DNA of 32,353 nt from an uncultured Clostridia bacterium (lineage in GTDB: Bacteria; Bacillota; Clostridia; Christensenellales; CAG-138): the NCBI GenBank assembly GCA_905235205.1, contig CAJOKM010000006.1:1-32353 (forward strand), written 5' to 3'. The translations under genes and the position numbers were made by a program. This document shows, in pieces, positions 14,578 through 22,216 of this stretch. The notes beneath the pieces were generated by a model that made no database searches, was not told the DNA's origin, and saw only the letters and a program-made list of their open reading frames with translations. Each line of letters starts with the position of its first letter. Within the stretch, counting starts at the first letter, position 1.

Positions 14578-14606
14578 GATGGATATTTTTTAGGAGGAGC
14601 ATACAA

Positions 14607-14756
14607 ATGCGCGTTAAGATCACTTTGGCCTGCACCGAATGCAAGCAGAGAAATTACAATACGTTCAAGAACAAGAAGAACGACCCGGATCGTTTGGAGT
14701 TCAACAAGTACTGCCGTTTCTGCCGCAAGCACACGCTGCACAGAGAGTCCAAGTAA
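14607..14756 (+). CDS. rpmG: 50S ribosomal protein L33
   Basis: The 49-residue protein starts [19 protein letters not shown] and ends KHTLHRESK. It is a zinc-ribbon form of L33: the two CxxC pairs are Cys9/Cys12 and Cys36/Cys39. L33 sits near the E site of the large ribosomal subunit. TAGGAGGAGC precedes the ATG at good distance. The gene stands directly before secE and nusG, the usual rpmG-secE-nusG order in Gram-positive bacteria, with 12 bases to secE. Bacteria with four-cysteine L33 often keep a second zinc-free copy for zinc starvation; no such copy is in this window. The assignment is secure. Confidence 0.97.
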   Translation: MRVKITLACTECKQRNYNTFKNKKNDPDRLEFNKYCRFCRKHTLHRESK

Positions 14757-14768
14757 CGGGAGAGCACC

Positions 14769-15506
14769 ATGGCTAACATTCAAACTGTGAAAGCACAGAA
14801 AGCGGAAAAAACGCTTCGGCTTCTGACGATCCTGCTGCTCGTTCTCGGCATTGCGGCGATCGCCGTTGCGGTCTATGACTGGGCCAGCGAATCCTCTCTG
14901 CTGACGCTGTTCGATGCGTCCGCGGCGGAAGCGGGTGCCGAGACGGTCGCCGCCGTCGATACCGAACACGGCGGACTGACCGTTGCGTATGTCCTGCTGA
15001 TTGTCTCCGGGCTGCTGCTTGTGATCGGATCGATCGTACACCTTGTGAAGAAAAACTACCGCGCGTTCCAGGCAACCTGCATCGCGGCGATCATCTTCGC
15101 GCTGTTCCCGCTGATCTTCTTTGCGGTGAGCATCGGTGCGCATCTGTTCGCGCTGATCTATGCGCTGATTGCGCTGGCGATCATTGTGCTTGCGATCTTT
15201 GCGATGAAGTCCCGCTGGCAGATCTACATCAAGGAGATGACCGGTGAAGTCAAAAAGCTCACCTGGCTTTCCATGAAGGAGCTCGTCAAGGCGACGGCTG
15301 TCGTTTTAGTGTTTGTTCTGGCATTCGCGGTCCTGATCTACGTGCTGGATCTGATCTTCTATACGCCGGTCAAGGCCGCGCTGAATCACAGCCCGGCATC
15401 CGCGACCGAAGAAATCACGGACGAGACGCCCGCGCCGGAGACGGACGATGAAACGCCTGCGGATACGGACGAAACCGAAGAGGAGTCTTCGGAGAATAAC
15501 GGATAA
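14769..15506 (+). CDS. secE: Preprotein translocase subunit SecE, enlarged form
   Basis: The SecE domain is at about residues 150-205: the amphipathic helix QIYIKEMTGEVKKLTWLS and the single conserved membrane helix (VVLVFVLAFAVLIYVLDLIF). SecE clamps SecY in the translocon. Ordinary Gram-positive SecE has about 60-75 residues and one helix; this one has 245. Four further predicted helices precede the domain (about residues 16-37, 70-93, 100-123 and 126-146), and an acidic tail of about 40 residues follows (TEEITDETPAPETDDETP and on). Position between rpmG and nusG supports the identity. GGGAGAG precedes the ATG. E. coli SecE also has two extra N-terminal helices, but these are not evidently related. 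It could be a gene fusion within the lineage. Confidence 0.92.
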   Translation: MANIQTVKAQKAEKTLRLLTILLLVLGIAAIAVAVYDWASESSLLTLFDASAAEAGAETVAAVDTEHGGLTVAYVLLIVSGLLLVIGSIVHLVKKNYRAFQATCIAAIIFALFPLIFFAVSIGAHLFALIYALIALAIIVLAIFAMKSRWQIYIKEMTGEVKKLTWLSMKELVKATAVVLVFVLAFAVLIYVLDLIFYTPVKAALNHSPASATEEITDETPAPETDDETPADTDETEEESSENNG

Positions 15507-15511
15507 CGCCC

Positions 15512-16096
15512 ATGAGTCAGGAAACAAAATGGTACGTTGTTCATACCTATTCCGGGTATGAAAATAAGGTCAAGGAAGACTTGATCAAGGCCGTCGAGAA
15601 CGCGGGACTTTCCGACACGATCCTGGAAGTCATGTATCCGACGGAGGAAACCATTGAGATCCTGCCGACCGGAAAACGCAAATCCGTCACCCGAAAGGTC
15701 TACCCGGGCTACGTGATGGTCAAGATGGTGGTAGACGTTGTTGAGAAGGAACGTCCCGAAGAACGCGGCGGCGGCGTATCGCGAGAGCTGGTCATGAACC
15801 CGCGCGCATGGTACGTGATCCGCAACACGCGCGGCGTCACGGGTTTTGTGGGCCCGGGAAGCAAGCCGGTTCCGTTAAAGGACGAAGAGGTCGTTGCGAT
15901 GGGCGTGGAGCGCATTCCGATCGTGCTCAACATCGAAGTGGGCGAAACGGTTCGCGTCGTATCGGGTCCGCTGGAGAACTTCCTCGGCCGCGTCGACAAG
16001 ATCGACCCCGAACGGCAGAAGGTCAAGCTGTCGGTTTCCATGTTCGGCAGGGAGACTCCGGTCGAACTGGATTTCATCCAGGTGCAAAAGATTTAA
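15512..16096 (+). CDS. nusG: Transcription termination/antitermination factor NusG
   Basis: The 194-residue protein starts WYVVHTYSGYENKV after a short tail, the classic NGN-domain opening that binds the RNA polymerase clamp. An R-K-V-Y-P-GYVMVKM core and NTRGVTGFVGPGSKPVPL follow; the KOW domain is at about residues 138-194 (VGETVRVVSGPLENFLGRV). NusG modulates pausing and links polymerase to Rho or ribosomal S10. A loop with ERPEERGGGVSRELV inside the NGN domain is a modest insertion common in Clostridia. The start lies 5 bases after secE and lacks a close ribosome site (GGAG is about 18 bases away), which suggests translational coupling. The assignment is secure. Confidence 0.97.
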   Translation: MSQETKWYVVHTYSGYENKVKEDLIKAVENAGLSDTILEVMYPTEETIEILPTGKRKSVTRKVYPGYVMVKMVVDVVEKERPEERGGGVSRELVMNPRAWYVIRNTRGVTGFVGPGSKPVPLKDEEVVAMGVERIPIVLNIEVGETVRVVSGPLENFLGRVDKIDPERQKVKLSVSMFGRETPVELDFIQVQKI

Positions 16097-16202
16097 AGCG
16101 ACAAGTTTTCGGTCTGCCGAAACACATTGCGATTCAGCGGAAAACGCAAGCGCGTTGTAAACGCGCGCACGAAAGAGACGGAGGAAGAACGGATGTAAAT
16201 CC

Positions 16203-16235
16203 GTCAAATCCGGCGACACGTGCGGCGGATTTGAC
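16203..16235 (+). repeat. Dispersed palindromic element, copy A
   Basis: GTCAAATCCG and CGGATTTGAC form a perfect 10-bp stem around the 13-base loop GCGACACGTGCGG. On the opposite strand, copy B at 25950-25982 has stem GTCAAATGCA / TGCATTTGAC and loop GCGACATGTGCGG. Seven stem pairs are identical, three differ in compensatory fashion, and the loop differs at one base. The flank ACCTT after the right arm and CC before the left arm are also shared. It lies in the rplK leader. Confidence 0.75.
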
Positions 16236-16291
16236 ACCTTACAGGGTCGCCGCTCGTATCATCCGGAGGATGATAGGCGACACTGCAAAAC

Positions 16292-16325
16292 CGGTCTGTT
16301 GAATCACGGAGTATTCAACAGACCG
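16292..16325 (+). other. 13-bp RNA hairpin in the rplK leader
   Basis: CGGTCTGTTGAAT / ATTCAACAGACCG pair perfectly around the loop CACGGAGT. No U run follows, so it is not a terminator. It stands 17 bases before the L1-type motif and may be a processing site or a part of the leader fold. Confidence 0.65.
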
Positions 16326-16342
16326 AGAGCGAAGCGCTTTAA

Positions 16343-16368
16343 GTGGGAGGGGAGGCACCCCGCACCAC
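16343..16368 (+). promoter_or_regulatory. Ribosomal protein L1-binding leader motif
   Basis: GTGG-GAG-GGG-AGGCA-CCC-CGCA-CCAC forms two short stems (GTGG/CCAC and GGG/CCC) separated by an asymmetric internal loop. The same GTGGGAGGG...CCC...CCAC arrangement is conserved before rplK in Gram-positive bacteria. It mimics the L1 site of 23S rRNA, so that free L1 represses its own rplK-rplA message. Binding here is inferred from similarity and position. Confidence 0.72.
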
Positions 16369-16399
16369 AACTATATGAAAAAAGATAGGAGAAACAGCA

Positions 16400-16825
16400 A
16401 TGGCAAAGAAAATCACCGGTTACGTGAAGCTGCAGATCCCCGCCGGCAAGGCAACGCCGGCACCGCCTGTCGGTCCCGCACTGGGCCAGCACGGCGTGAA
16501 CATCATGGGCTTCTGCAAAGAGTTCAATGAGCGCACGAACAAGCAGGCGGGTCTGATTATCCCCGTCGTGATCACGGTTTACGCGGATCACAGCTTCTCG
16601 TTCATCACCAAGACGCCTCCGGCGGCGGTCCTGATCAAAAAGGCCTGCAACATCGAGAAGGCGTCCGGCGTTCCGAACAAGACCAAGGTCGCGAAGATCA
16701 GTAAGGCGCAGGTCCGCGAGATCGCGGAACTCAAGATGCCCGACCTGAACGCGGCATCCGTGGAAGCGGCTATGAGCATGGTCGCGGGCACCGCCCGTTC
16801 GATGGGCGTTGTCGTCGAGGACTGA
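16400..16825 (+). CDS. rplK: 50S ribosomal protein L11
   Basis: The 141-residue protein is full length and begins [20 protein letters not shown], followed by [22 protein letters not shown], the most conserved L11 segment, which carries the proline-rich switch used with release and elongation factors. The C-terminal rRNA-binding domain follows ([16 protein letters not shown] to the end GVVVED). L11 forms the stalk base with L10 and is needed for stringent control by RelA in other bacteria. A ribosome site GGAG precedes the ATG. The gene follows a long leader with a probable L1-binding site, and rplA follows after 13 bases. The assignment is secure. Confidence 0.98.
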   Translation: MAKKITGYVKLQIPAGKATPAPPVGPALGQHGVNIMGFCKEFNERTNKQAGLIIPVVITVYADHSFSFITKTPPAAVLIKKACNIEKASGVPNKTKVAKISKAQVREIAELKMPDLNAASVEAAMSMVAGTARSMGVVVED

Positions 16826-16838
16826 GGAGGAACGAACG

Positions 16839-17528
16839 ATGAAGCACGGAAAGAATTATACCGAAAGCAAGAAACTGATCGACAGCACCAAGCAGTACGA
16901 CGTCCGTGAAGGACTCGAGGCGGTGCTCGAAACGGCGAAGTGCAAGTTTGACGAGACCATCGAGGTTTCCGTTCGTCTGGGCGTCGACTCCCGTCACGCG
17001 GATCAGCAGGTCCGCGGCGCGATCGTTCTGCCGCACGGCACGGGCAAAACCGTCCGCGTCCTCGTGTTCGCGAAGGCCGACAAGGCGCGCGAGGCACAGG
17101 AGGCAGGCGCTGACTTCGTCGGTGACGAAGATATGGTCAAGAAGATCCAGACCGAGAACTGGTTTGGATTCGACGTCTGCGTCGCGACCCCGGATATGAT
17201 GGGCGTCGTCGGCCGGATCGGTCGTGTTCTCGGCCCGAAGGGCTTGATGCCGAACCCCAAGAGCGGGACCGTCACCATGGACGTCGCCAAGGCGGTCAAG
17301 GATATCAAAGCCGGTAAGGTTGAGTATCGCGTCGACAAGACCAACATCATCCACTGCCCGATCGGCAAGAAATCGTTCGGCATCGAGAAGCTCGAGGAGA
17401 ACCTCAACACGCTGATGGATGCGATCATCAAGGCGAAGCCCGCAGCGGCGAAGGGTACTTACATCAAGAGCCTTGTCGTCTCCTCGACGATGGGCCCGGG
17501 CGTCAAGTTCAACTCTTTGAAGTTCTGA
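16839..17528 (+). CDS. rplA: 50S ribosomal protein L1
   Basis: The 229-residue protein begins [20 protein letters not shown] and contains the family signature [20 protein letters not shown], followed by [21 protein letters not shown]1 forms the mobile stalk near the ribosomal E site and in other bacteria represses translation of rplK-rplA. ATG 16839 is used because GAGGAGG stands 9 bases upstream; a longer in-frame start at 16809 lies inside rplK. A terminator follows after 12 bases. In most bacteria rplJ and rplL come next; here a peptidase gene with its own promoter follows, so the ribosomal cluster is split at this point. The assignment is secure. Confidence 0.98.
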   Translation: MKHGKNYTESKKLIDSTKQYDVREGLEAVLETAKCKFDETIEVSVRLGVDSRHADQQVRGAIVLPHGTGKTVRVLVFAKADKAREAQEAGADFVGDEDMVKKIQTENWFGFDVCVATPDMMGVVGRIGRVLGPKGLMPNPKSGTVTMDVAKAVKDIKAGKVEYRVDKTNIIHCPIGKKSFGIEKLEENLNTLMDAIIKAKPAAAKGTYIKSLVVSSTMGPGVKFNSLKF

Positions 17529-17540
17529 GTTCACACAGCG

Positions 17541-17568
17541 AAGAGACCGTTTTCGGACGGTCTCTTTT
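17541..17568 (+). terminator. Terminator after rplA
   Basis: AAGAGACCGT / ACGGTCTCTT form a perfect 10-bp stem around TTTCGG, with TTTT at 17565-17568. It ends the rpmG to rplA transcript. Confidence 0.9.
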
Positions 17569-17585
17569 ATGTTTCTGAGACGCGC

Positions 17586-17614
17586 TTGAAATCAAGGCGC
17601 GCGTATGCTATACT
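17586..17614 (+). promoter_or_regulatory. Promoter of the M3 peptidase gene
   Basis: TTGAAA (17586-17591) and TATACT (17609-17614) are separated by exactly 17 bp and lie 31 bases before the start codon. Each hexamer matches five of six consensus bases. Confidence 0.8.
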
Positions 17615-17644
17615 GACGACATTGACAACAGGAGGGCAATCAAT

Positions 17645-19321
17645 ATGTGGAAATTTTCCGAATTACCCTATGAACGTGTGGACGTCGATGCGTTCATCGC
17701 GGACGGCATGAAGCTGATCGAGACGTTTGAAAAAGCGCCGACCGCCGAAAAAGCGATTGAAGCGTACTATGCGATGGACGAGCGCATGCAGAAGTTTGGT
17801 ACGATGCTCACGATCTCGCATATCCGCCACGACGTGAACACCAAGGACCCGGTCTACGACGCGGAGCAGACCTATTACGATCAGAACCTAAGTAAAACGG
17901 TCGTTCTGAACGAACGTCAGTTAAAGGCGATGGTCAATCATCCGTTCCGCAAGGAACTCGAAGCCGCGCTCGGCAAGATCATCTTCACACAGGCGGACGC
18001 GCAGATCAAGCTCGCGGACGAGCGGCTGATTCCGGGCATGACCGAGGATCAGATGCTGAGAAGCCGCTATTCGAAGATTACGGCGGGCTGCACGACCGAG
18101 TATATGGGCGAGACCTGCAATTTCTACGGGCTTTTGAAGTTCATGCAGAATCCAGATCGCGAAGTGCGCAAGGGCGCGTTTTTAAAGTGGGCGGAGCTGT
18201 ACGCGGGCATTGCGGATCAGCTCGACGACATCTATGACGAGATGGTTAAGGTCCGCACCAAGCAGGCGAAGCTGATCGGCTACGAGAACTACATTCCGTT
18301 TGCGTACCTCTCCCGCGGACGCTACGATTACACCCAGGACGACGTGGAACGCTTCCGCGAGGGCGTCAAAAAGTACATCGTTCCCGCGGTCGCGCGGATC
18401 CATGAACGGCAGGCGAAGCGCATCGGCGTGGAAAAGCTGCACTATTACGACGAGTCGTTCTGCTATCCGGAGGGCAATCCCACGCCGCACGGCACAGAGG
18501 AGGAGATGGTCAAAGCCGCGCAGGAGATGTATCGCGAGCTGAGCCCAGAGACCGGCGAGTTCTTCGACTTCATGGTCGAGCATCAGCTCTTTGATCTCAC
18601 CTCGCGTCCCGGCAAGCATATGGGCGGCTACTGCACCGATCTAAGTGAGCTCAAGGCGCCGTTTATCTTCTCGAATTTCAACGGCACGTCCGCCGACGTC
18701 GACGTTCTGACCCACGAAGCGGGTCACGCGTTCCAGGCGTTTGTTGCGTCGCGCGCGATCAAGCTGTCCGAGACCTGGCAGGCGCCGATCGAGGTCTGCG
18801 AAGTGCATTCGATGTCGATGGAGCACTTCACCTATCCGTGGATGGAGAAGTTCTTCGGCGACGACGCGCCGCGCTACCGCGAAGCGCATCTTTCCGCCGC
18901 GCTCGAGACGATTCCGTACCTCACGATGGTCGACGAGTTCCAGCATCGCGTGTACGCGAACCCCGAAATGACGCGCGACGAGCGCTACGCCGTCTGGCAC
19001 GAGCTTGAGGCGGTCTATCTGCCGTGGCGCGACTACGACGGCAATCCGTTCCTCGAAAAAGGCGGGTTCTGGATGCAGAAACAGCATATCTTCCTGTATC
19101 CGTTCTACTACATCGACTACGCGCTGGCGCAGATGGGCGCGTTCGACTTCTTCCTGCGCATGCGCGAAAACCGCGCGCAGGCATGGAACGACTATCTCGC
19201 GCTGTGCAAGGCGGGCGGCACGGTCGGCTACTTCGATCTCTTGAAGATCGGCAATCTCCGCAATCCGTTTGCGGAGAACACCGTGCGCGATATTACCGAA
19301 GCGATCGAAGCGCTTCTGTAA
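17645..19321 (+). CDS. M3 family oligoendopeptidase (PepF-like)
   Basis: The 558-residue enzyme carries the zinc site HEAGH at residues 357-361 (in VDVLTHEAGHAFQAF). Glu386 in ICEVHSM-like context (actual residues EVCEVHSMSME) is the expected third ligand, 29 residues after His357 as in other M3 enzymes. The C-terminal part (KQHIFLYPFYYIDYALAQMG) is typical of the oligoendopeptidase F group. The length matches the group (about 560-600). There is no signal peptide, so it should act in the cytoplasm on peptides of roughly 7-17 residues. It has its own promoter and terminator. It lies 3 kb after a peptide importer and could process the imported peptides, though this is inferred. GGAGGG precedes the ATG. 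Confidence 0.94.
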   Translation: MWKFSELPYERVDVDAFIADGMKLIETFEKAPTAEKAIEAYYAMDERMQKFGTMLTISHIRHDVNTKDPVYDAEQTYYDQNLSKTVVLNERQLKAMVNHPFRKELEAALGKIIFTQADAQIKLADERLIPGMTEDQMLRSRYSKITAGCTTEYMGETCNFYGLLKFMQNPDREVRKGAFLKWAELYAGIADQLDDIYDEMVKVRTKQAKLIGYENYIPFAYLSRGRYDYTQDDVERFREGVKKYIVPAVARIHERQAKRIGVEKLHYYDESFCYPEGNPTPHGTEEEMVKAAQEMYRELSPETGEFFDFMVEHQLFDLTSRPGKHMGGYCTDLSELKAPFIFSNFNGTSADVDVLTHEAGHAFQAFVASRAIKLSETWQAPIEVCEVHSMSMEHFTYPWMEKFFGDDAPRYREAHLSAALETIPYLTMVDEFQHRVYANPEMTRDERYAVWHELEAVYLPWRDYDGNPFLEKGGFWMQKQHIFLYPFYYIDYALAQMGAFDFFLRMRENRAQAWNDYLALCKAGGTVGYFDLLKIGNLRNPFAENTVRDITEAIEALL

Positions 19322-19336
19322 ACGTTCTGATGAACC

Positions 19337-19368
19337 GGGGGAGACGGAAGATCCGTTCCCCCTTTTTT
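19337..19368 (+). terminator. Terminator after the M3 peptidase gene
   Basis: GGGGGAGACGGA (from 19337) pairs with TCCGTTCCCCC (to 19362) with one bulged base, and TTTTTT follows at 19363-19368. Confidence 0.88.
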
Positions 19369-19411
19369 GTTCGCAAAGATATAAAAACATGATATATAAA
19401 GCATAAACTAA

Positions 19412-19441
19412 TTGACATAGACAGAGCGGGCGTGATACAAT
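19412..19441 (+). promoter_or_regulatory. Promoter of the riboflavin S-component gene
   Basis: TTGACA (19412-19417) and TACAAT (19436-19441) are 18 bp apart in an AT-rich stretch. Transcription near 19448 leaves only about 25 bases of leader, too short for an FMN riboswitch. Confidence 0.78.
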
Positions 19442-19472
19442 ACTTCCAATGCGAAGAAACGGAAGGAACGGT

Positions 19473-20465
19473 ATGCGTACACGGAAGAGCTCACATGAAT
19501 CGATCCGGCGGCTTGCCATTGCCGCCATGCTGACTGCCGTTGCGGCGGTGCTTCAATACCTGGAGATCCCCATTCCGCTGATGCCCTCGTTTGTCAAGCT
19601 GGACCTGTCCGATCTGCCGGCGCTGCTCGGCGCGTTTTCGCTCGGGCCGTGGTGGGGCGTACTGATCCAGCTCGTCAAAAACCTGCTGCACCTGCCGTTC
19701 GGCTCGTCCGCCGGCGTCGGAGAGCTGTGCAATTTCCTGCTGGGCAGCGTGTTCGTGCTGACTGCGGGGCTGGTGTATCAGCATCGCAAAACCCGCGGCA
19801 CGGCGCTGTGGGGCTGCGTGCTGGGCGCGGCGGCTATGGCGGTTGCGAGCTTGCCGCTGAATTATTTTCTGGTTTATCCCGCCTACGTGGCGATCCTTCA
19901 ATTCCCCGAGGAAGCCATCATCGGCGCGTATGAGGCGATCCTCGGCAGCGTCGCGCATGTTCCGACCGCGAATCCGCTGCTCAACTGTCTTTTGATCTTC
20001 AACGTGACGTTTACGCTGTTCAAGGGCATTCTGAATATTCTGATCTGCTTTTTGATCTACAAGCCGCTGTCCAAGACGGTTCTGAACAAAGAGCTTCTGT
20101 CGGAGGAAGCGGCGCCGGACGCGGTTGCGTACCGCAAAAAACGGCGGAATTTGTGGATTCTGACCGCGGCGGGCATCCTGTTCCTGCTGGTGCAGGCGTT
20201 CCTGTGGGCGGTGGATCTGTTCCCGCAGGTCTTTGCGTTTGCGACGCCGTTTGTGAAGATGAGCGAACTGCTGAGGGATAAGCTTGCCGATCCGCAAACG
20301 TCCGTGCTTTTGAAGGTGCTGTTTGTGATCGTGTTTGACGCAATGGGCATTGCGGGCGCGCTTGCCGTCGTGCTCGGCGCGGTCAATCTGCGCCGTGTCA
20401 AACGGCGGCAACAGGCGGAGCAGTCCGGCGACGCGCCGCAAAACCATGCAAAAACGGCGGAATGA
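19473..20465 (+). CDS. ECF transporter S component, RibU-like (riboflavin), with C-terminal extension
   Basis: The first 200 residues follow the RibU pattern: helix 1 (IAAMLTAVAAVLQYLEIPIP), then FVKLDLSDLPALLGAFSLGP and WWGVLIQLVKNLLHLPFG, the part that binds flavin in RibU proteins. The S component works with the shared ECF energising module, which is not in this window. Known RibU proteins have about 190-210 residues; this one has 330. The extra part has two more predicted helices (about residues 228-252 and 285-310) and a charged tail. ATG 19473 is preferred to 19449 because AAGGAA lies before it and 19449 is practically the transcription start. Substrate is by similarity only. The LysR promoter begins directly after the stop. 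Confidence 0.82.
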   Translation: MRTRKSSHESIRRLAIAAMLTAVAAVLQYLEIPIPLMPSFVKLDLSDLPALLGAFSLGPWWGVLIQLVKNLLHLPFGSSAGVGELCNFLLGSVFVLTAGLVYQHRKTRGTALWGCVLGAAAMAVASLPLNYFLVYPAYVAILQFPEEAIIGAYEAILGSVAHVPTANPLLNCLLIFNVTFTLFKGILNILICFLIYKPLSKTVLNKELLSEEAAPDAVAYRKKRRNLWILTAAGILFLLVQAFLWAVDLFPQVFAFATPFVKMSELLRDKLADPQTSVLLKVLFVIVFDAMGIAGALAVVLGAVNLRRVKRRQQAEQSGDAPQNHAKTAE

Positions 20466-20466
20466 C

Positions 20467-20495
20467 TTGATATTTCCATATAAAACTGTTATACT
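20467..20495 (+). promoter_or_regulatory. Promoter of the lysR-cyclophilin-prfB unit
   Basis: TTGATA (20467-20472) and TATACT (20490-20495) have a 17-bp spacer and lie 37 bases before the lysR start. The -35 box follows the stop of the preceding gene directly. Confidence 0.78.
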
Positions 20496-20531
20496 GCTAT
20501 CGCTGTGAACGAATAGAAGCGGAGAAAAACC

Positions 20532-21455
20532 ATGAACCTTGCATATTATCAGAATTACGTCACCATCGTAGAAGAGGGCAGTCTCACGGCCGCGGCCCGG
20601 AAGCTGCGGATCGCGCAGCCGGCGCTTTCGAACCAGATCAAGGCGCTGGAAACGTCGTACGGCGCGCGGCTGTTTTATCGCGGCGCGCGGCGGCTCGAAC
20701 TGACGGACGCGGGACTGATCCTGTATCAGAAGGCGAAGTGGATGATCGAGGTCGAAACGGCGGCGCGCAACGAGATCGCATCCGGGTTCGGCGGCACGAA
20801 GGGAACGCTTCGCATCGGCATCTCATCGTCGTTTGAGAACGACTATCTGTTCGGAACGCTTTTGGAGTTCTCCGAGAAATATCCCGATACGGAGATCAAG
20901 GTACTTGAAGCAGAGATGCCGGACCTGATCAAGAAGCTGCAGAACGGTGTGGTCGAGGCGGTCTTCGTGCGCATGATCCGCAACGACGCGGAGAACCTTG
21001 ACGTGCTGTTCAATCGCACGGATACGCTCGTCGCCGCTTACCGGCAAGACGCGTTCTTTTCGGACGATGCGCGCGACACCGTTCCGCTCGGCGCGCTTGC
21101 GGGGCTTCCGCTTTCGCTGATGGAACGAAGCCTGCCCGCGTTTGCCGGCGCGTTCAAGGAGAAGGGACTTGCGATCGTGCCGAAATATGTCAGCACGCGT
21201 ATGAACCTCGTGCTGAACTGGGCGCGGGAGGGCAAGGCGGTCGCGCTCGTGCCGAGACACGCGATGGAGGAGCTCGGTTTTACCGATCTCGCGTTCAAAA
21301 CCGTTTCGGAGAGCGAGCTGCTCGTGCCGTCGACAACGATCGTCGCGCAGAAGCGCAAGTACCGCTCCCGTATCGTGAACAACTTCCTGCAGCTTTTAGC
21401 GGAACGCGCAAACATTCAATACAATGAACCGATCTTTGAAGAAACCCATCGGTAA
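20532..21455 (+). CDS. LysR family transcriptional regulator
   Basis: The 307-residue protein has the N-terminal winged helix-turn-helix of LysR proteins (MNLAYYQNYVTIVEEGSLTA, then AARKLRIAQPALSNQIKALE), a linker helix and a two-lobed ligand domain starting at about residue 92 (GTLRIGISSSFENDYLFG). The effector is unknown. It belongs to the group that often controls a neighbouring gene and itself. No divergent partner exists here: the upstream gene is the RibU-like gene on the same strand. Downstream, after 10 bases, comes the cyclophilin gene, so lysR appears to head an operon with prfB. A purine-rich GGAG lies before the ATG. Confidence 0.93.
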   Translation: MNLAYYQNYVTIVEEGSLTAAARKLRIAQPALSNQIKALETSYGARLFYRGARRLELTDAGLILYQKAKWMIEVETAARNEIASGFGGTKGTLRIGISSSFENDYLFGTLLEFSEKYPDTEIKVLEAEMPDLIKKLQNGVVEAVFVRMIRNDAENLDVLFNRTDTLVAAYRQDAFFSDDARDTVPLGALAGLPLSLMERSLPAFAGAFKEKGLAIVPKYVSTRMNLVLNWAREGKAVALVPRHAMEELGFTDLAFKTVSESELLVPSTTIVAQKRKYRSRIVNNFLQLLAERANIQYNEPIFEETHR

Positions 21456-21465
21456 GGAGAGAGCT

Positions 21466-22200
21466 ATGAAACGAGTATTTTCCATTCTTTTGGCGGTGCT
21501 GCTGCTTGCGGCGCTCGGCTGTACGAACACTACGGCGAATTCGTACTCCGGTTCGTCGAACGGTACGGAATCGACCGAAGGACAGCCGGACGATCCCGGA
21601 ACAACGAACGAGTCCGAAACGCCCGAACCGGCAGAACCCGAACAGACAAAGGAGGAACCGACTGTGAAAAACCCGATCGCTACGATCACCATGAAGGACG
21701 GCGGCACGATGAAGCTCGAGCTGTACCCCGAGATCGCGCCCAACACCGTAAAGAACTTTATTTCGCTCGCCAATTCCGGCTTCTATGACGGATTGACCTT
21801 CCACCGCATCTATGCGGGATTCATGATCCAGGGCGGCGATCCCGCGGGCGACGGCACCGGCGATCCCGGCTATTCGATCAAGGGCGAGTTCTCGGCAAAC
21901 GGCGTCAAAAACGATCTGTCGCACAAGCGCGGCGTGATCTCCATGGCACGCGCAAACGATCCCGATTCCGCGGGCTGCCAGTTCTTTATCATGCACGCGG
22001 ACGGCGATTTCCTCGACGGCAGCTACGCCGCGTTCGGCATGCTGACCGAGGGCTTCGCGGAGCTTGACAAGCTTGCCATGACCGAGACCGACTATAACGT
22101 CTTCGGCGAAAAGTCCGTTCCGGTCACGCCGGTCGTGATCGACACGATCCGCGTAGAGACGTTTGGCGTGGACTACGGCGAGCCGGAGAAGATTCAGTAA
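21466..22200 (+). CDS. Lipoprotein peptidyl-prolyl isomerase, cyclophilin type
   Basis: The 244-residue protein begins with a lipoprotein signal (MKRVFSILLAVLLLAALGC, Cys19) and a Ser/Thr/Glu/Pro-rich linker to about residue 65. The cyclophilin domain follows: FHRIYAGFMIQGGDP carries the catalytic Arg, then SAGCQFFIMH and DGSYAAFGMLTEG, all in the usual order. It should help fold secreted proteins on the outer membrane face by isomerising prolyl bonds. ATG 21466 is used because AAGGAGAG precedes it and the signal peptide begins there; the longer frame from 21424 overlaps lysR. PrfB follows after 16 bases. The enzyme type is clear; its clients are unknown. Confidence 0.93.
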   Translation: MKRVFSILLAVLLLAALGCTNTTANSYSGSSNGTESTEGQPDDPGTTNESETPEPAEPEQTKEEPTVKNPIATITMKDGGTMKLELYPEIAPNTVKNFISLANSGFYDGLTFHRIYAGFMIQGGDPAGDGTGDPGYSIKGEFSANGVKNDLSHKRGVISMARANDPDSAGCQFFIMHADGDFLDGSYAAFGMLTEGFAELDKLAMTETDYNVFGEKSVPVTPVVIDTIRVETFGVDYGEPEKIQ

Positions 22201-22216
22201 TCCGTTCGGAGGAGTC

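Larger units (their letters stand above)
16097..16399 (+). other. Long structured leader between nusG and rplK
   Basis: This 303-base gap has no gene but a chain of stems: GCGCGTT/AACGCGC (16150-16166); ACGGAT-GTAA-ATCCGT (16189-16204); the palindromic element at 16203-16235, which shares two bases with the preceding stem so the two compete; a bulged stem GTCGCC plus TATCATCC / GGATGATAGGCGAC (16246-16281); a 13-bp stem at 16292-16325; and the L1-binding type motif at 16343-16368. No T-rich terminator is seen. TTGACA at 16231 has no -10 at a suitable distance. Confidence 0.75.

Noticed and set aside
16231..16262. TTGACA in the rplK leader as a promoter
   Set aside because: The only -10-like hexamer, TATCAT, is 20 bp away, and TTGACA is simply the right arm of the palindromic element.
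19442..19472. FMN riboswitch before the RibU-like gene
   Set aside because: The leader between the promoter and the start codon is only about 25 bases; the conserved FMN aptamer does not fit.
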